Positions 1-8,874 of a DNA stretch of 64,000 nt are shown here, one piece after another. Where the stretch lies: assembly GCA_002690705.1 (NCBI GenBank), contig NZFO01000016.1, positions 160,843 through 224,842 on the forward strand, written 5' to 3'. The notes below the pieces were generated by a model that was not told where the DNA came from, did no database searches, and worked only from the letters and a program-made list of their open reading frames with translations. Position numbers and translations under genes: made by a program. Position 1 is the stretch's first letter, and every line of letters begins with the position of its first letter. Source of the DNA: Magnetovibrio sp. (GTDB taxonomy: Bacteria; Pseudomonadota; Alphaproteobacteria; Rhodospirillales; Casp-alpha2).

Positions 1-595
1 CTGACGGGTTGCCCCAACGGTCCTCTCCCTTCATCCGCAGTTTAAAGCTCTGCCCCATACTTATACCGGTCGGCATGACCGCCTTATATTTAGCTGGCGG
101 TCCTGGCACGATAGCAATCTCCGGTTGCTTCGGCAGTTCCACATAGTTATAGGTCGCGATGGCATCGACCAAGACGCGAAATTCAAAAGTTTGTTCGCAG
201 AAAGTTTGAATGCGAATACCCGGACTACCACGGCGGCGGTCGCCAAACCGCACGACAATCTGGTCTCCCGCCCTTAAAAAACCCCGCACCACTTTAATGT
301 AAAGCGTCTTATCCCACGGTCGAATGTTACGTTTCATGTCATATTCTACGTGCAAGATAGCCCCGTTAGATGCTTCAACAGTCGTGTAATTAGGAGCTTC
401 AGGATCATCAAATTGAGGGCGTCCCATATCCGAAGCAAAGCGATGCACGATTTTGATTGACCCTGTATCATCAATACCGAAATAACCAGCCGTATACGTT
501 AGCGTGAATTCCTCAAAAGAGCCGGCCTCGAAACTACCCGTCGGACTGACTTCCGCTTCACCCATGCGGTGTGGCAAATATGTCGAATGAGGCAT
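1..595 (-). CDS. Hypothetical protein, 5' part only (possible DUF3604-type N-terminal region)
   Basis: An open frame runs on the minus strand from an ATG at 595 to the window edge without a stop, giving at least 198 residues; the 3' end lies outside. An AAAGGA ribosome-binding site lies about 9 bases upstream of the ATG. The translation begins MPHSTYLPHRMGEAEV and has alternating beta-strand-like segments such as GDQIVVRFGDRRRGSPGIR and IVPGPPAKYKAV, which suggests stacked beta-sandwich domains. I recall similar N-terminal regions in proteins annotated DUF3604, but that is recollection and not demonstrated here. It lies 25 bases downstream of the GntR regulator on the same strand, so the two are probably co-transcribed. 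There is no signal peptide. Function unknown. Confidence 0.6.
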   Translation of the reverse strand, partial: MPHSTYLPHRMGEAEVSPTGSFEAGSFEEFTLTYTAGYFGIDDTGSIKIVHRFASDMGRPQFDDPEAPNYTTVEASNGAILHVEYDMKRNIRPWDKTLYIKVVRGFLRAGDQIVVRFGDRRRGSPGIRIQTFCEQTFEFRVLVDAIATYNYVELPKQPEIAIVPGPPAKYKAVMPTGISMGQSFKLRMKGEDRWGNPS

Positions 596-620
596 GCCCT
601 ATATCCTTTCGTATAATTTC

Positions 621-1400
621 TTATGCAGATTGCAAATTATGTGATCGAGTTTCTAATCGACGGCTATCAGGGGGTGTGTATACTAATTGATAACTCAATG
701 GCGTGTCACAAAACCCAAACCCTAAAATATGCACTACCATCCCGACCGATTCCAACTTCATACCAAGTTCCTGGCAGATCTCATCAGGCATTGTTTCAGC
801 CCCTATTTGCTCAATGACCCGATAAGTCGGCGCATTGAATCGTTCACGCAAAACAGCACGGATATTCGCGTTATCCAATGACCTAGGTTTAACAGATAGT
901 AGCTCACCAAATCGGGACGCAGAGAGAACGATCCGATTTGCGATCTTGAACTCATGATTCACATTAATTTCACGATCAATCCGGACATGCTCACGTTCTT
1001 CACCCAAAAAATCCGTCCACGCACCACCGGGCGGAATCAAATTGACTTGAGAGACGCTTGTAAAAACCGGCAATAACCCAACTCCGTCATCATCCAAAAA
1101 CCGGAAGTGCCAGAGGTCATGTAATTGGTTGGGTGGCCTCGCGACAAAGGTGCCTGCACCGTGCCGGCGCACCACGGCACCAAGTTTTGCGAGATGTGCT
1201 AAAGCTTTTTGAATAGTGCCAAGACTGGCTGGCAAATAAGCAGCCAATTCAGATTCGCCCGGCAGTCGCTCCCCAGCACGAAATTCGCCCGCTTCAATTG
1301 CATTGGCAATCTCTGACGATAACCGTATGTACTTCGGCACACGCACGCCCTCACCAAATGCACTATCTGTCAGCGCGTGTGCAAGGCGTGATAAGTACAC
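621..1400 (-). CDS. GntR-family transcriptional regulator (HutC/UTRA type)
   Basis: The 259-residue protein has an N-terminal winged helix-turn-helix of GntR type (about residues 22-88): the sequence KYIRLSSEIANAIEAGEF..GERLPGESELAAYL, then a recognition helix and a wing ending RRHGAGTFVA. The rest (about 95-250) fits a UTRA effector-binding domain, which in HutC-type regulators binds small organic ligands. The helix-turn-helix is slightly unusual: SLGTIQKALAHL replaces the usual SRxTVRxAL, but the fold signature is intact. It precedes the partial gene at 1-595 by 25 bases and lies downstream of a broken M24 peptidase gene. It probably controls this small gene set; the ligand is unknown. Confidence 0.85.
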   Translation of the reverse strand: MYLSRLAHALTDSAFGEGVRVPKYIRLSSEIANAIEAGEFRAGERLPGESELAAYLPASLGTIQKALAHLAKLGAVVRRHGAGTFVARPPNQLHDLWHFRFLDDDGVGLLPVFTSVSQVNLIPPGGAWTDFLGEEREHVRIDREINVNHEFKIANRIVLSASRFGELLSVKPRSLDNANIRAVLRERFNAPTYRVIEQIGAETMPDEICQELGMKLESVGMVVHILGFGFCDTPLSYQLVYTPPDSRRLETRSHNLQSA

Positions 1401-1483
1401 GAATACTTCCTTTTAATAACTAATTCGATATGCAAAGCGTAATTTTTCTCAAATCTAAACCAAGTCTGAGACGAAGCCAAGAG

Positions 1484-1846
1484 CTATATAGCTCTTGGAT
1501 AGAATTTTCTCCGCTCAAAATATAGGTTCATAATTAAAATTGCTCGCGGCACATTAACCAACAGTTCTGGAGCAACCTCAGTGGTTACAATGCTATCCGT
1601 GACAACCAAACCCCGATTATTTATCAACACGCCTGTCATAAAATGGAGAGTGATGTTTGGCTTTAATACCGAGGTATCACCAATCCGGAAACTCATGGTT
1701 CGCTCTGCCAAGTACGGTGGATAACTAAGTCCTATGAAAAAACCTGTGCGAGTATCTTTATGCATGCCATGTTTATCTAATGTATTAAAAAAAGCTCTCG
1801 CAACGTCTTCACAAGTGTTTCCTGCACGTACCTTTTCAAGCCCAAC
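1484..1846 (-). pseudogene. Truncated M24 metallopeptidase-like remnant (C-terminal part)
   Basis: The minus-strand frame VRAGNTCEDVARAFFNTLDK, continuing through HGMHKDTRTGFFIGLSYPP, YLAERTMSFRIGD and a final NVPRAILIMNLYFERRK, reads as the last 120 or so residues of an M24 (Xaa-Pro aminopeptidase/ectoine hydrolase-like) peptidase. The GLSYPP..xERTMSxRxGD and FHFMTG..xxxxGLVVTDSI blocks are characteristic. There is an in-frame TAG just upstream (about 1847-1849) and no recognisable N-terminal creatinase domain or start in the preceding 300 bases, so roughly two thirds of the gene is missing. The internal ATG at 1765 gives an open 93-codon frame, but this cannot be an active peptidase because most metal ligands are lost. 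It is probably a decayed gene. Confidence 0.75.
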
Positions 1847-2187
1847 CTATTTTGATCCGCACTCGAAATTCACATTAACTGAGGGGGAATCTGATATTTT
1901 TTAAAGCCTTTTAATTCACCCGCGCGATTAAGAGCGCGAGTGGTTTAAGAATTTCGCTCGTATCAGCCCAGATAATCTTAAAACATACCATTGTAAATTC
2001 CCATAAAATCGTGAGACGTGACGGAGTTATCATACTCAACCCGATTGATCCATGGTGAGGCTTCGATCCTTGAAACAAGGTCGCGCTAATAATTTGTGGC
2101 ACCACTTAATTACGATACGTTGCCAGCCGAGTGCATCAATGCTTCAATCGGATAGTTTATTGACGAAGTCGATAAGGAGAGTGACGA
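1847..2187. other. Intergenic region between the M24 remnant and the M29-like gene
   Basis: No convincing gene. Short frames on the minus strand (for example 1911-2105) contain stops in all readings and match nothing I recognise. One minus reading near 1975-2060 (WINRVEYDNSVTSHDFMGIY) looks protein-like and may be more decayed coding sequence. The promoter of the downstream plus-strand gene must lie here; an AAGGAGA ribosome-binding site occurs at about 2174-2180. Confidence 0.4.
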
Positions 2188-3705
2188 ATGTCTTCCGTGG
2201 AAAAACCACACTTTGAATCGCCGCCTTTACTAACAAAACGGCCCCCTCGCTGCCCACCCTACATCGAGATCTCCAATGTTGAGGCGCTTTTACCCTATCT
2301 AGAGCAGGTTGCAAAACGGCCCTATAATCAAGGGCTTCATGCGTGCTGGGATTTACAACCGGGGGAACGCGTTTTACTCCGTGTCGATAATTGGCATGAT
2401 GAGCTTGTTGTAGACGCCTGTAAAAAAATTCTTGAAAAATACAAATGTAAATATGAAATCATGAGGGTCAATAAAGGTCCTATCCCTCAGTGGGTCGGCG
2501 CAGATGAAGTGGATTATTATCTTTACCGCACTAAGGAACTTGCAGAGTGGATGGACCAGTGGGATCAGATGGCCTCCGAGCAAAAGTACGACAAGCTACT
2601 GTGGGGTTATGGCGGGCCAATACTGGTAGATGATCATATAAAAATTCAGCGGATGCCATTTATCACACCGGAAATCTTAGCATCACCTGCGCATGCCATG
2701 CCTTATGAGCTCTTAAGAGCTATCGATGAGTGGACATGGGAACGCGTGCGCAGCTGCAAAAGAGTTCGGATCACTGATCCAGAAGGAACAGACATAGAGT
2801 TTTCCAATCATGATGGATACTATGATCGGGATCGAAAAAACTACAACTGGGATTTAATCAATCAAACTTGGTCGGATAACCCGCACTTTGCCAAGACTTA
2901 CCTGCCCGGCCACATCACCGGACGGCCCTGGATATTTCTACCTAATAAAGAAGATGGCAACGGGGTAATCGCCGGAACCACGAATCACATTGCACCTGTG
3001 GATTGGACACAATTGATTATTCAAAATAGTAAAGTTGTTGCAATCAACGAAGGAGGCGAATTTGGGGATAAACTGCGCGCGCTAATGGCGGAAACGGACG
3101 ATGTACAATATCCCGGCATGCCAGGGCCGGGTATTATGCACTGGTGGGAGGCATCCATTGGAACCAATCCTCATATCCACAGGCCGCGAAAGGACTTCCC
3201 CTCAGGTTTTGTAAATTGTCTATATGAACGCGTCCGCTCAGGCGTCATTCACATCGGATTTGGCACGATTATTTCTTCTATGGACGAGCGCCGAGCCGCA
3301 CGCCAGGGCATGAAGGTGGGTCATTGGCATCTCCATCTCTATTTCCCAACCTATTTGGCGGACAATGAACCTGTCATTGATGACGGGCGGTTGCTGGCGT
3401 TGGATGATCCTGAAATCCGAAGAATTGCGCAAAATTTCGGTAAATATCATGATCCCTTATTGTGGTTGGAGGAAAGTTGGATTCCCGCCATCCCCGGCCT
3501 GAACGTCAAAGGTGACTATTGGCGACATTATGCTAATAACCCACTCAAATGGGTCAAAACTGAGCTTGATATTTGTCGTAACTGGCATCATCTGTTCACG
3601 ACAATGGTTGGCGGCGAAGAACGCTTTTGCAACGATGAGGCGGGATTTTGGGCGGGCAATTGCGTTGGGCAACCGAACCTTCATAAAGATACTTGTTGTT
3701 CATAG
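2188..3705 (+). CDS. M29 aminopeptidase-like protein (aminopeptidase T / dihydroxypyridine dioxygenase-related fold)
   Basis: 505 residues, starting at an ATG 8 bases after AAGGAGA. The middle and C-terminal parts show the block order expected for the M29 family: VRITDPEGTDIEF (about 196-208), VVAINEGGEFGDKLR (about 285-300), EASIGTNPHI (about 324-333), GVIHIGFGT (about 351-359) and a His-rich HWHLHLYF strand followed by VIDDGR. In M29 enzymes, Glu and His residues in these blocks bind two metals. Here the HxHL replaces the usual HxD, and the protein is longer than the typical 370-410 residues. The family also includes non-peptidase dioxygenases of the NicX type, so substrate and chemistry are open. 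It is cytoplasmic (no signal peptide), stands alone, and converges on the MFS gene. Confidence 0.5.
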   Translation: MSSVEKPHFESPPLLTKRPPRCPPYIEISNVEALLPYLEQVAKRPYNQGLHACWDLQPGERVLLRVDNWHDELVVDACKKILEKYKCKYEIMRVNKGPIPQWVGADEVDYYLYRTKELAEWMDQWDQMASEQKYDKLLWGYGGPILVDDHIKIQRMPFITPEILASPAHAMPYELLRAIDEWTWERVRSCKRVRITDPEGTDIEFSNHDGYYDRDRKNYNWDLINQTWSDNPHFAKTYLPGHITGRPWIFLPNKEDGNGVIAGTTNHIAPVDWTQLIIQNSKVVAINEGGEFGDKLRALMAETDDVQYPGMPGPGIMHWWEASIGTNPHIHRPRKDFPSGFVNCLYERVRSGVIHIGFGTIISSMDERRAARQGMKVGHWHLHLYFPTYLADNEPVIDDGRLLALDDPEIRRIAQNFGKYHDPLLWLEESWIPAIPGLNVKGDYWRHYANNPLKWVKTELDICRNWHHLFTTMVGGEERFCNDEAGFWAGNCVGQPNLHKDTCCS

Positions 3706-3916
3706 CGTTTCCCCGAGAGAAGTTGCTCAATATACAATGCTCGGTCTCGGTACAAGGACCTTAGTCATGCCGCGAATTCCCTTCTGCAATCTCACGTCTA
3801 GGATCACTTGCTATGTCCCAGCCACAAAGCAAAACTCCCGACCTCTCTCAAAAACAGAGATAATAACTAATTATAGCACTATCAATTCACCGATAATGTT
3901 ATTCACGTAGGCTATA

Positions 3917-5130
3917 TCAATTTTTTTTAGCAGCCGCTGCATAGGACGGTTGCAACACGAAGCTCAAGGGAAGCGTTATCAATATGCTCAAAGCTATAAT
4001 CGATAAAGCCACGTTTAAATCAAAACTATCAATCAGAATACCGTAAAGCACAGGAGCAACGGCTCCACTGCCAATACCAAGTGTATAAAAAATACCAAAA
4101 GCACGTGCCTGACGTGTGGAGCTTACAAAATCTCCAACCGTTCCGTAAAGAACAGAAGACGTTCCATTAAGGGCAACCCCCAAAACCGGCAACAAGATGA
4201 TGATAACTGGCAGCTCCACCCCGATAATAAAAAATATTATGACGCTCGTCAGAAGTTCCAAAACCATCACGGTCCTCAGGACACCAAATTTGTCAGCAAC
4301 AAATCCACAGACAAGTTTGCCTATCGCTCCACCACTAAACAGTAATGCCAAACAGAACCCAATATCTGGAACATTTAGACCTTTGCGAATCATTAAAATG
4401 GAAGAAAAGTGATAAACCCAATTCGCGCTGAACTATCAATCATGCTAATTAATGATAGAATTGAAAAGCCACGTAGATCAATAATTCCCGATGTAATCTG
4501 TTCAACTTGACCCACCCGAGGCTCGTGCCCGGTCGGTTCATGTCCTGCTTTAAGAGAAATTAAGGCGATTAAGATTGTTAGCGCGGCTATCAGTCCAACC
4601 ACACCATAAGTTGTTGTACCAACTTGCCAGCTATAAGCACTTATGAGGATCGACGTAAAAAATGGCACTGTAACTTTTCCCAGATCCCCAGCAAAATTAT
4701 ACATCCCAAGCGCTGGCCGTCGGCCGCCCGACTTATAAGCCAGAGAAATCAGTGAGGAGGCCAGAGGGTGTTGGACTGCGCAACCGGCCCCGGCAAATAA
4801 CAAACACACAGCTAATCCAAAAAATGAATTTGTCGTTTGCAGCATGATGAAGGCAAACCCTGCAAGAGCCGTTCCTGCAAAAAGAATTACTCGCTCTCCG
4901 AGACGCTCTGCCAAAAACCCCGCAGGAACCTGGAATATAGCCATGCTACCTGATAGGAACATTTTTAAGAACCCAACTTGAGCATGAGACAACCCTAATC
5001 CGGTGGCCCAAAGTGGTAACAGGATAAATAGAACATCTGAAAAACCATCATGTACAAAGTGTGCTAAACTGCCGGTAATAAGAATTTTTTTACGGCGTTG
5101 CGAAATCGAGTTAAGTGATGCCTTTTGCAT
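3917..5130 (-). pseudogene. MFS transporter with a single-base frameshift (SauU-like position)
   Basis: Two abutting minus-strand frames together encode one 12-helix major facilitator. Residues 1-245 (5130 to 4393) hold helices 1-7 and the loop motif AGFLAERLGERV between helices 2 and 3. The second frame (4393 to 3917, 158 residues) holds the rest, including the mirrored VCGFVADKFGVLRTV. At the junction the sequence CCATTTTAATG ends the first frame; one extra T would read LPFLMIRKGLN continuously. The split is therefore a 1-base deletion in a T run, either a real inactivating mutation or an assembly/sequencing error. It is the last gene of the IclR/SauS/acyl-CoA-ligase run. Since Cupriavidus sauU also encodes an MFS carrier, uptake of sulfoacetate or a similar acid is the natural inference. 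Confidence 0.8.
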
Positions 5131-5344
5131 TGGTTTAGCTACATACTCTACGCTTGACCATTCTGACCCGATCGGCGATGCCCATGGTTGTCATTCGTCT
5201 ATCGAGGGCCGCGCATATCTTGAAGTAACTCTAGAAATCATGATCTGCTCGCCAACACTAGCCGACAACCGCAAACAGACTTACCTCGCTCTGCTTTTAT
5301 TCTTAGGGTCCCATCAAGAGCACCAATTGGTCCATTAATCTTAA

Positions 5345-6220
5345 CTAAACAGCAAGTGCTTCGCGCAACGCATCGCCAATGTGCGACGGCGTATCGAGAA
5401 CATTTACACCAGCATTTTCCAACGCAATTCGTTTAGACTTATAAGTGCCTTTGTCACCCATAATAATGGCACCAGCATGCCCCATTTTCTTACCCGCCGG
5501 TGCAGCACCACCGGCAATAAAAGCGGTAATGGGTTTATCCATACTGGCGGCATATTCGGCTGCAGCTTCCTCCATGCCCCCACCTATTTCTCCAACAATA
5601 GCAATCGCATCAACACCCTGGAATCCGTCCAAAGCTCGAAGCGCATCGACAGTACTCGTGCCAATAACCGGGTCACCGCCAATCCCCAAGAATACCCGAA
5701 TACCATACCCCGATGCCGTGATATTTTGACATATCAAGGTTGCCAAAGACCCAGACCGTGAGATAACTCCGACACTACCGGGTTGAAAAATACTGCCATT
5801 AAACGCAGGCATAAAGCCCAAAAAACACTCGCCTACGGTCACCGTTCCAGCCGTGTTGGGACCTATGATCGTCGTTCCAAATTCTTTAGCGGCTGCGACA
5901 ATATACATAACGTCATGGACCGGAATATGCTCCGTCAAACAAACGACCAGCCGAGCACCCGCTTCAATAGAATCCAAGGCCGCAGCTTTAACATCGAGAG
6001 GAGGAACAAACATCACCGTAGCATCCACATTTCCATCTTTTCTGGCGTCTACAACGCTGGCATATACGGGCACATCGCAGTGTATCGCCCCAGCTTTTTT
6101 CGGATGCACACCTCCAACAACATTCGTCCCATATTCCTGCATCCGCTCAGTCCAAAAAGTTCCCTGCTTTCCAGTTATGCCTTGAATTATAACCCTGTGT
6201 TTATCTCTGCAAATATACAT
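5345..6220 (-). CDS. ADP-forming acyl-CoA ligase, alpha subunit (SucD-like; candidate sulfoacetate-CoA ligase)
   Basis: 291 residues. An N-terminal CoA-binding Rossmann domain starts VIIQGITGKQGTFWTERM, followed by the NTAG...VTVGECF segment and the SVGVISRSGSLA ligase domain. The phosphohistidine motif GKKMGHAGAII lies near residue 248, so the active-site histidine is present. Length and layout equal succinyl-CoA synthetase alpha subunits (about 290). Its ATG overlaps the stop of the beta-subunit gene (TAATG), indicating translational coupling. The gene is not part of a TCA operon (no sdh, mdh or suc genes near); instead it follows the SauS-like dehydrogenase, so a dedicated acid such as sulfoacetate is the likely substrate. 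True succinyl-CoA synthetase or malate-CoA ligase remain alternatives. Confidence 0.85.
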   Translation of the reverse strand: MYICRDKHRVIIQGITGKQGTFWTERMQEYGTNVVGGVHPKKAGAIHCDVPVYASVVDARKDGNVDATVMFVPPLDVKAAALDSIEAGARLVVCLTEHIPVHDVMYIVAAAKEFGTTIIGPNTAGTVTVGECFLGFMPAFNGSIFQPGSVGVISRSGSLATLICQNITASGYGIRVFLGIGGDPVIGTSTVDALRALDGFQGVDAIAIVGEIGGGMEEAAAEYAASMDKPITAFIAGGAAPAGKKMGHAGAIIMGDKGTYKSKRIALENAGVNVLDTPSHIGDALREALAV

Positions 6221-7368
6221 TACTGCGGACTACCTTGAGTTGCAGCATCAGCAGCTTGGACGGCTGCCTTACAGGCTGCATCCATGTTGGGCAAGGGGTC
6301 CTTATCGAGCTTTGTCTTAAGCATTGTGATTGCCTCTTTATCTCCTGTCCCCGCGATAGAAAAGAAGGCAGGGATATCTGGCTCAACCTCATCCCAAGCT
6401 TCAAGAAGGCCACTCATCATCACATCACAACGTGCAAATGCTCCACAAAAATTGACAACAAGACTTTTCACATTCGCTTTAGCCAAGACTATCTCAAGTG
6501 CCTCCTTCCCCTTGGTGTAAGCCTCTCCTCCGATCTCACAAAAGTTAGCGGGTTGCCCACCGTAATGGCGAACCACGTCCATAGTCGTCATTGTTAAACC
6601 CGCACCATTTGCCAGAACCGCAACATTACCTTCTAACTCAATATATTTAATTCCGTGCTTTTCGCCGACAATTTCAAGCTGCGTCAGCCTATCAGGTGAC
6701 CCACGCTCAGCTAGTTTAATTTGGCGCTTGATCCCAGAGTCGTCCAAAACAAACTTGCAATCCAACGCTACGATATCTCCTGCACCGGTTAAAACCAGCG
6801 GGTTAATCTCTAAAAGCTCCGCGTCGTTAACCTTGTATGCTGTGTACAACCTCGTTAATACATCAACTATCGCATCGTCTGCTCCTTCAAGAAACAATCC
6901 GTCGACCAAGGTACGTGCCCCATCACTGGTTAATCCATCACGTATATCAACCGCGCATTTACGTAATTTTCCTGGCGTCTTAGCGGAAATTTCTTCTATA
7001 TCCATGCCACCCTCTGTTGAGAACATAACAACTGGTCCTTTAGTTTCAGGATCATTGAGAATAGCCACATAGAATTCTTTTGTTATGGCTGACTTTGACT
7101 CAACAAGAACTTGTTCAACCTTGTATCCATCAATTTCCATGCCGATTATGTTGTTTGCGTGCGTTTGGGCTTCTTCAGGTGTGGTGGCAAATTGAATACC
7201 CCCCAGCTTTCCCCGCTTCCCCGTCGGAACTTGAGCTTTAATAGCACAACAACCTATCTCCTCGGCGGCTGCGGCGGCCGCATGAGGGGTATCAACGAGC
7301 CTACTCTCTGGCACAGTAATCCCAACTTCCACCAAAAATAGCTTAGCTGCATGCTCTTCAAAATTCAT
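6220..7368 (-). CDS. ADP-forming acyl-CoA ligase, beta subunit (SucC-like; candidate sulfoacetate-CoA ligase)
   Basis: 382 residues from the ATG at 7368 (MNFEEHAAKLFL), 4 bases after the stop of the dehydrogenase gene and behind GGGAAG; an upstream in-frame start at 7404 would run into that gene. The N-terminal ATP-grasp domain shows AIKAQVPTGKRGKLGGI, and the metal/nucleotide region includes AELLEINPLVL and ALDCKFVLDD. The C-terminal ligase domain carries NGAGLTMTTMDVV, CEIGGEAYTKGKEALEIV and VVNFCGAFARCDVM, as in SucC. Together with the alpha subunit it should make an acyl-CoA from a carboxylic acid, CoA and ATP. The characterised Cupriavidus sulfoacetate pathway uses an AMP-forming ligase (SauT), so this would be an ADP-forming replacement. 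The acid is inferred from context only. Confidence 0.85.
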   Translation of the reverse strand: MNFEEHAAKLFLVEVGITVPESRLVDTPHAAAAAAEEIGCCAIKAQVPTGKRGKLGGIQFATTPEEAQTHANNIIGMEIDGYKVEQVLVESKSAITKEFYVAILNDPETKGPVVMFSTEGGMDIEEISAKTPGKLRKCAVDIRDGLTSDGARTLVDGLFLEGADDAIVDVLTRLYTAYKVNDAELLEINPLVLTGAGDIVALDCKFVLDDSGIKRQIKLAERGSPDRLTQLEIVGEKHGIKYIELEGNVAVLANGAGLTMTTMDVVRHYGGQPANFCEIGGEAYTKGKEALEIVLAKANVKSLVVNFCGAFARCDVMMSGLLEAWDEVEPDIPAFFSIAGTGDKEAITMLKTKLDKDPLPNMDAACKAAVQAADAATQGSPQ

Positions 7369-7372
7369 AGTA

Positions 7373-8809
7373 TCACTTCCCAAACTTTTTCCAGTATTTC
7401 CCAAACATTTGCTCTTCGCTCGGCTTATCCTCTGGAATGGTATTTACTAAGTGTGTCACATTAATAAAATGATGAAATCCTAAATTTTCGGAAATTGAAT
7501 TCCCCGCCCACGTCCCAGCTCCCATCGTCAAGGTAAAGGATAAACCGTTATCAAAACTACCACCATTGGCGAAAGTATGGGCTTGATTGACTAACACACG
7601 AACTACTCGAAGCTCTTCTGCTAACTCCTCAGCATGATCTGTATTTTTTGTATGAATCCCCACCGAATGGCCCATGCCAACGTAATCAAGCACATTTTGA
7701 ACATGTTGTTTAGCCTGGGAAAAGTCTTCAACCTTATAAATCGTTAGAGCTAATGACAATTTTTCGTCGGAAAACGGTTTATTTCTTCCTACTTCAAGTT
7801 CATCTTCCACCATGAAGAATTTTGCCTTTTGGGCCGTTTCCGACAGATTACAAGTTTCAGCAAATATATCCGGGTCCTTAGCAATAACCTGGCGGTTTAA
7901 GTGACCATCAACCCAGAGAGTGTTTTGAATTTTTTGTTTGTCTTCGGAAGTACAAAGATACCCGCCAACTGCCTGTAAGGCCTTGATGGCGTCATCATAA
8001 ACCTCCGCAACAATGGTAACGGAGTTCTCTGAGGAGCAAGACGTCGCATTATCAAAGCATTTTGAAATTTTGATTTTTTCAGCTGCGTCATCAAGATCAG
8101 CAGTTGAATCTATAATGACAGGCACATTGCCTGCACCAACACCAATAGCCGGGGTGCCTGACGAATAGGCTCGTCGCACATTGTTCTGGGACCCAGTGCA
8201 GACGACGAGATTAGACTGATTCATAAGTTGCTGTGTTAGTTCTTTGTTCACGGGCGACGGTAAAACTTGAACAAGATCAGGGGGCAGCCCAATTTTTTCG
8301 ATCTCCGCACGCATATAATCGCAAGTCCTTGTCGTCGTCATTAACCCCGCAGGCGATGGTGCGACAATTACGGCGTTTCGCCCTTTAATCGAAAACATTG
8401 CTTTATTGACTGGCGTCGCTGCAGGATTGGTAGAGGGTGAGATTGCCGCCACGACCCCAACCGGTTTAGCATATTTAACTATACCTTTTTCAGGTATTTC
8501 TTCAATGATCCCAACAGTTCTTGCGCGCATTAAATCGCGCAAACAACCAAAGGTTTTCCGTTGGTTTTTTATAATTTTACTCTCTACATTCCCAAGTCCA
8601 GTATCGGTTACGGCAAGTTCCGCCAGTTCTTTAGCTCGCTCAGGTTCATAAATTGACCATGCCACAGCCGTAACTGCCTCGTCGACACGCTCTTGGTCTG
8701 CACTTTCAAATTGATCCATAGCGGCACGGGCACGCTTAACCAAACCACTGACTATCTCAGCCTCATTTTTTTCTTGATCTATTGCCGTTTGAGAGGTTCC
8801 TACTTTCAT
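7373..8809 (-). CDS. sauS: CoA-acylating aldehyde dehydrogenase, sulfoacetaldehyde dehydrogenase-like (SauS)
   Basis: 478 residues, ATG behind AAGGGA. The fold is that of CoA-acylating aldehyde dehydrogenases of the AdhE/EutE/SauS group: PVGVVAAISPSTNPAATP (about 116-133), GRNAVIVAPSP (143-152), the cofactor-loop AIGVGAGNVPVIID (221-234), and the catalytic cysteine Cys258 in FDNATSCSSENS. The C-terminal GAGTWAGNSISENL block is also present. Such enzymes interconvert an acyl-CoA and its aldehyde with NAD(P)H. The length and the lack of an iron alcohol dehydrogenase half separate it from AdhE; no microcompartment genes or targeting extension are seen, which argues against EutE/PduP. The pairing with an acid-CoA ligase, an IclR regulator and an MFS carrier resembles the sulfoacetate cluster, hence the tentative symbol. 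Confidence 0.75.
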   Translation of the reverse strand: MKVGTSQTAIDQEKNEAEIVSGLVKRARAAMDQFESADQERVDEAVTAVAWSIYEPERAKELAELAVTDTGLGNVESKIIKNQRKTFGCLRDLMRARTVGIIEEIPEKGIVKYAKPVGVVAAISPSTNPAATPVNKAMFSIKGRNAVIVAPSPAGLMTTTRTCDYMRAEIEKIGLPPDLVQVLPSPVNKELTQQLMNQSNLVVCTGSQNNVRRAYSSGTPAIGVGAGNVPVIIDSTADLDDAAEKIKISKCFDNATSCSSENSVTIVAEVYDDAIKALQAVGGYLCTSEDKQKIQNTLWVDGHLNRQVIAKDPDIFAETCNLSETAQKAKFFMVEDELEVGRNKPFSDEKLSLALTIYKVEDFSQAKQHVQNVLDYVGMGHSVGIHTKNTDHAEELAEELRVVRVLVNQAHTFANGGSFDNGLSFTLTMGAGTWAGNSISENLGFHHFINVTHLVNTIPEDKPSEEQMFGKYWKKFGK

Positions 8810-8874
8810 GTTATTTCCCTTAAAAACACCAGCGGGAGCCCAACATAGAATGCCGCAACTTCCCTGGGTAAAAA

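Noticed and set aside
1911..2105. Small minus-strand gene upstream of the M24 remnant
   Set aside because: Composition and reading are not protein-like, there is no ribosome-binding site, and a different frame of the same stretch looks more like decayed coding DNA.
3512..3910. 132-codon plus-strand frame overlapping the end of the M29-like gene
   Set aside because: It lies mainly inside the longer, well-supported gene in another frame; no family features or ribosome-binding site.
4380..4410. Programmed ribosomal frameshift in the MFS gene
   Set aside because: No classical slippery heptamer, downstream stem-loop or pseudoknot was recognised; a simple base loss explains the break.
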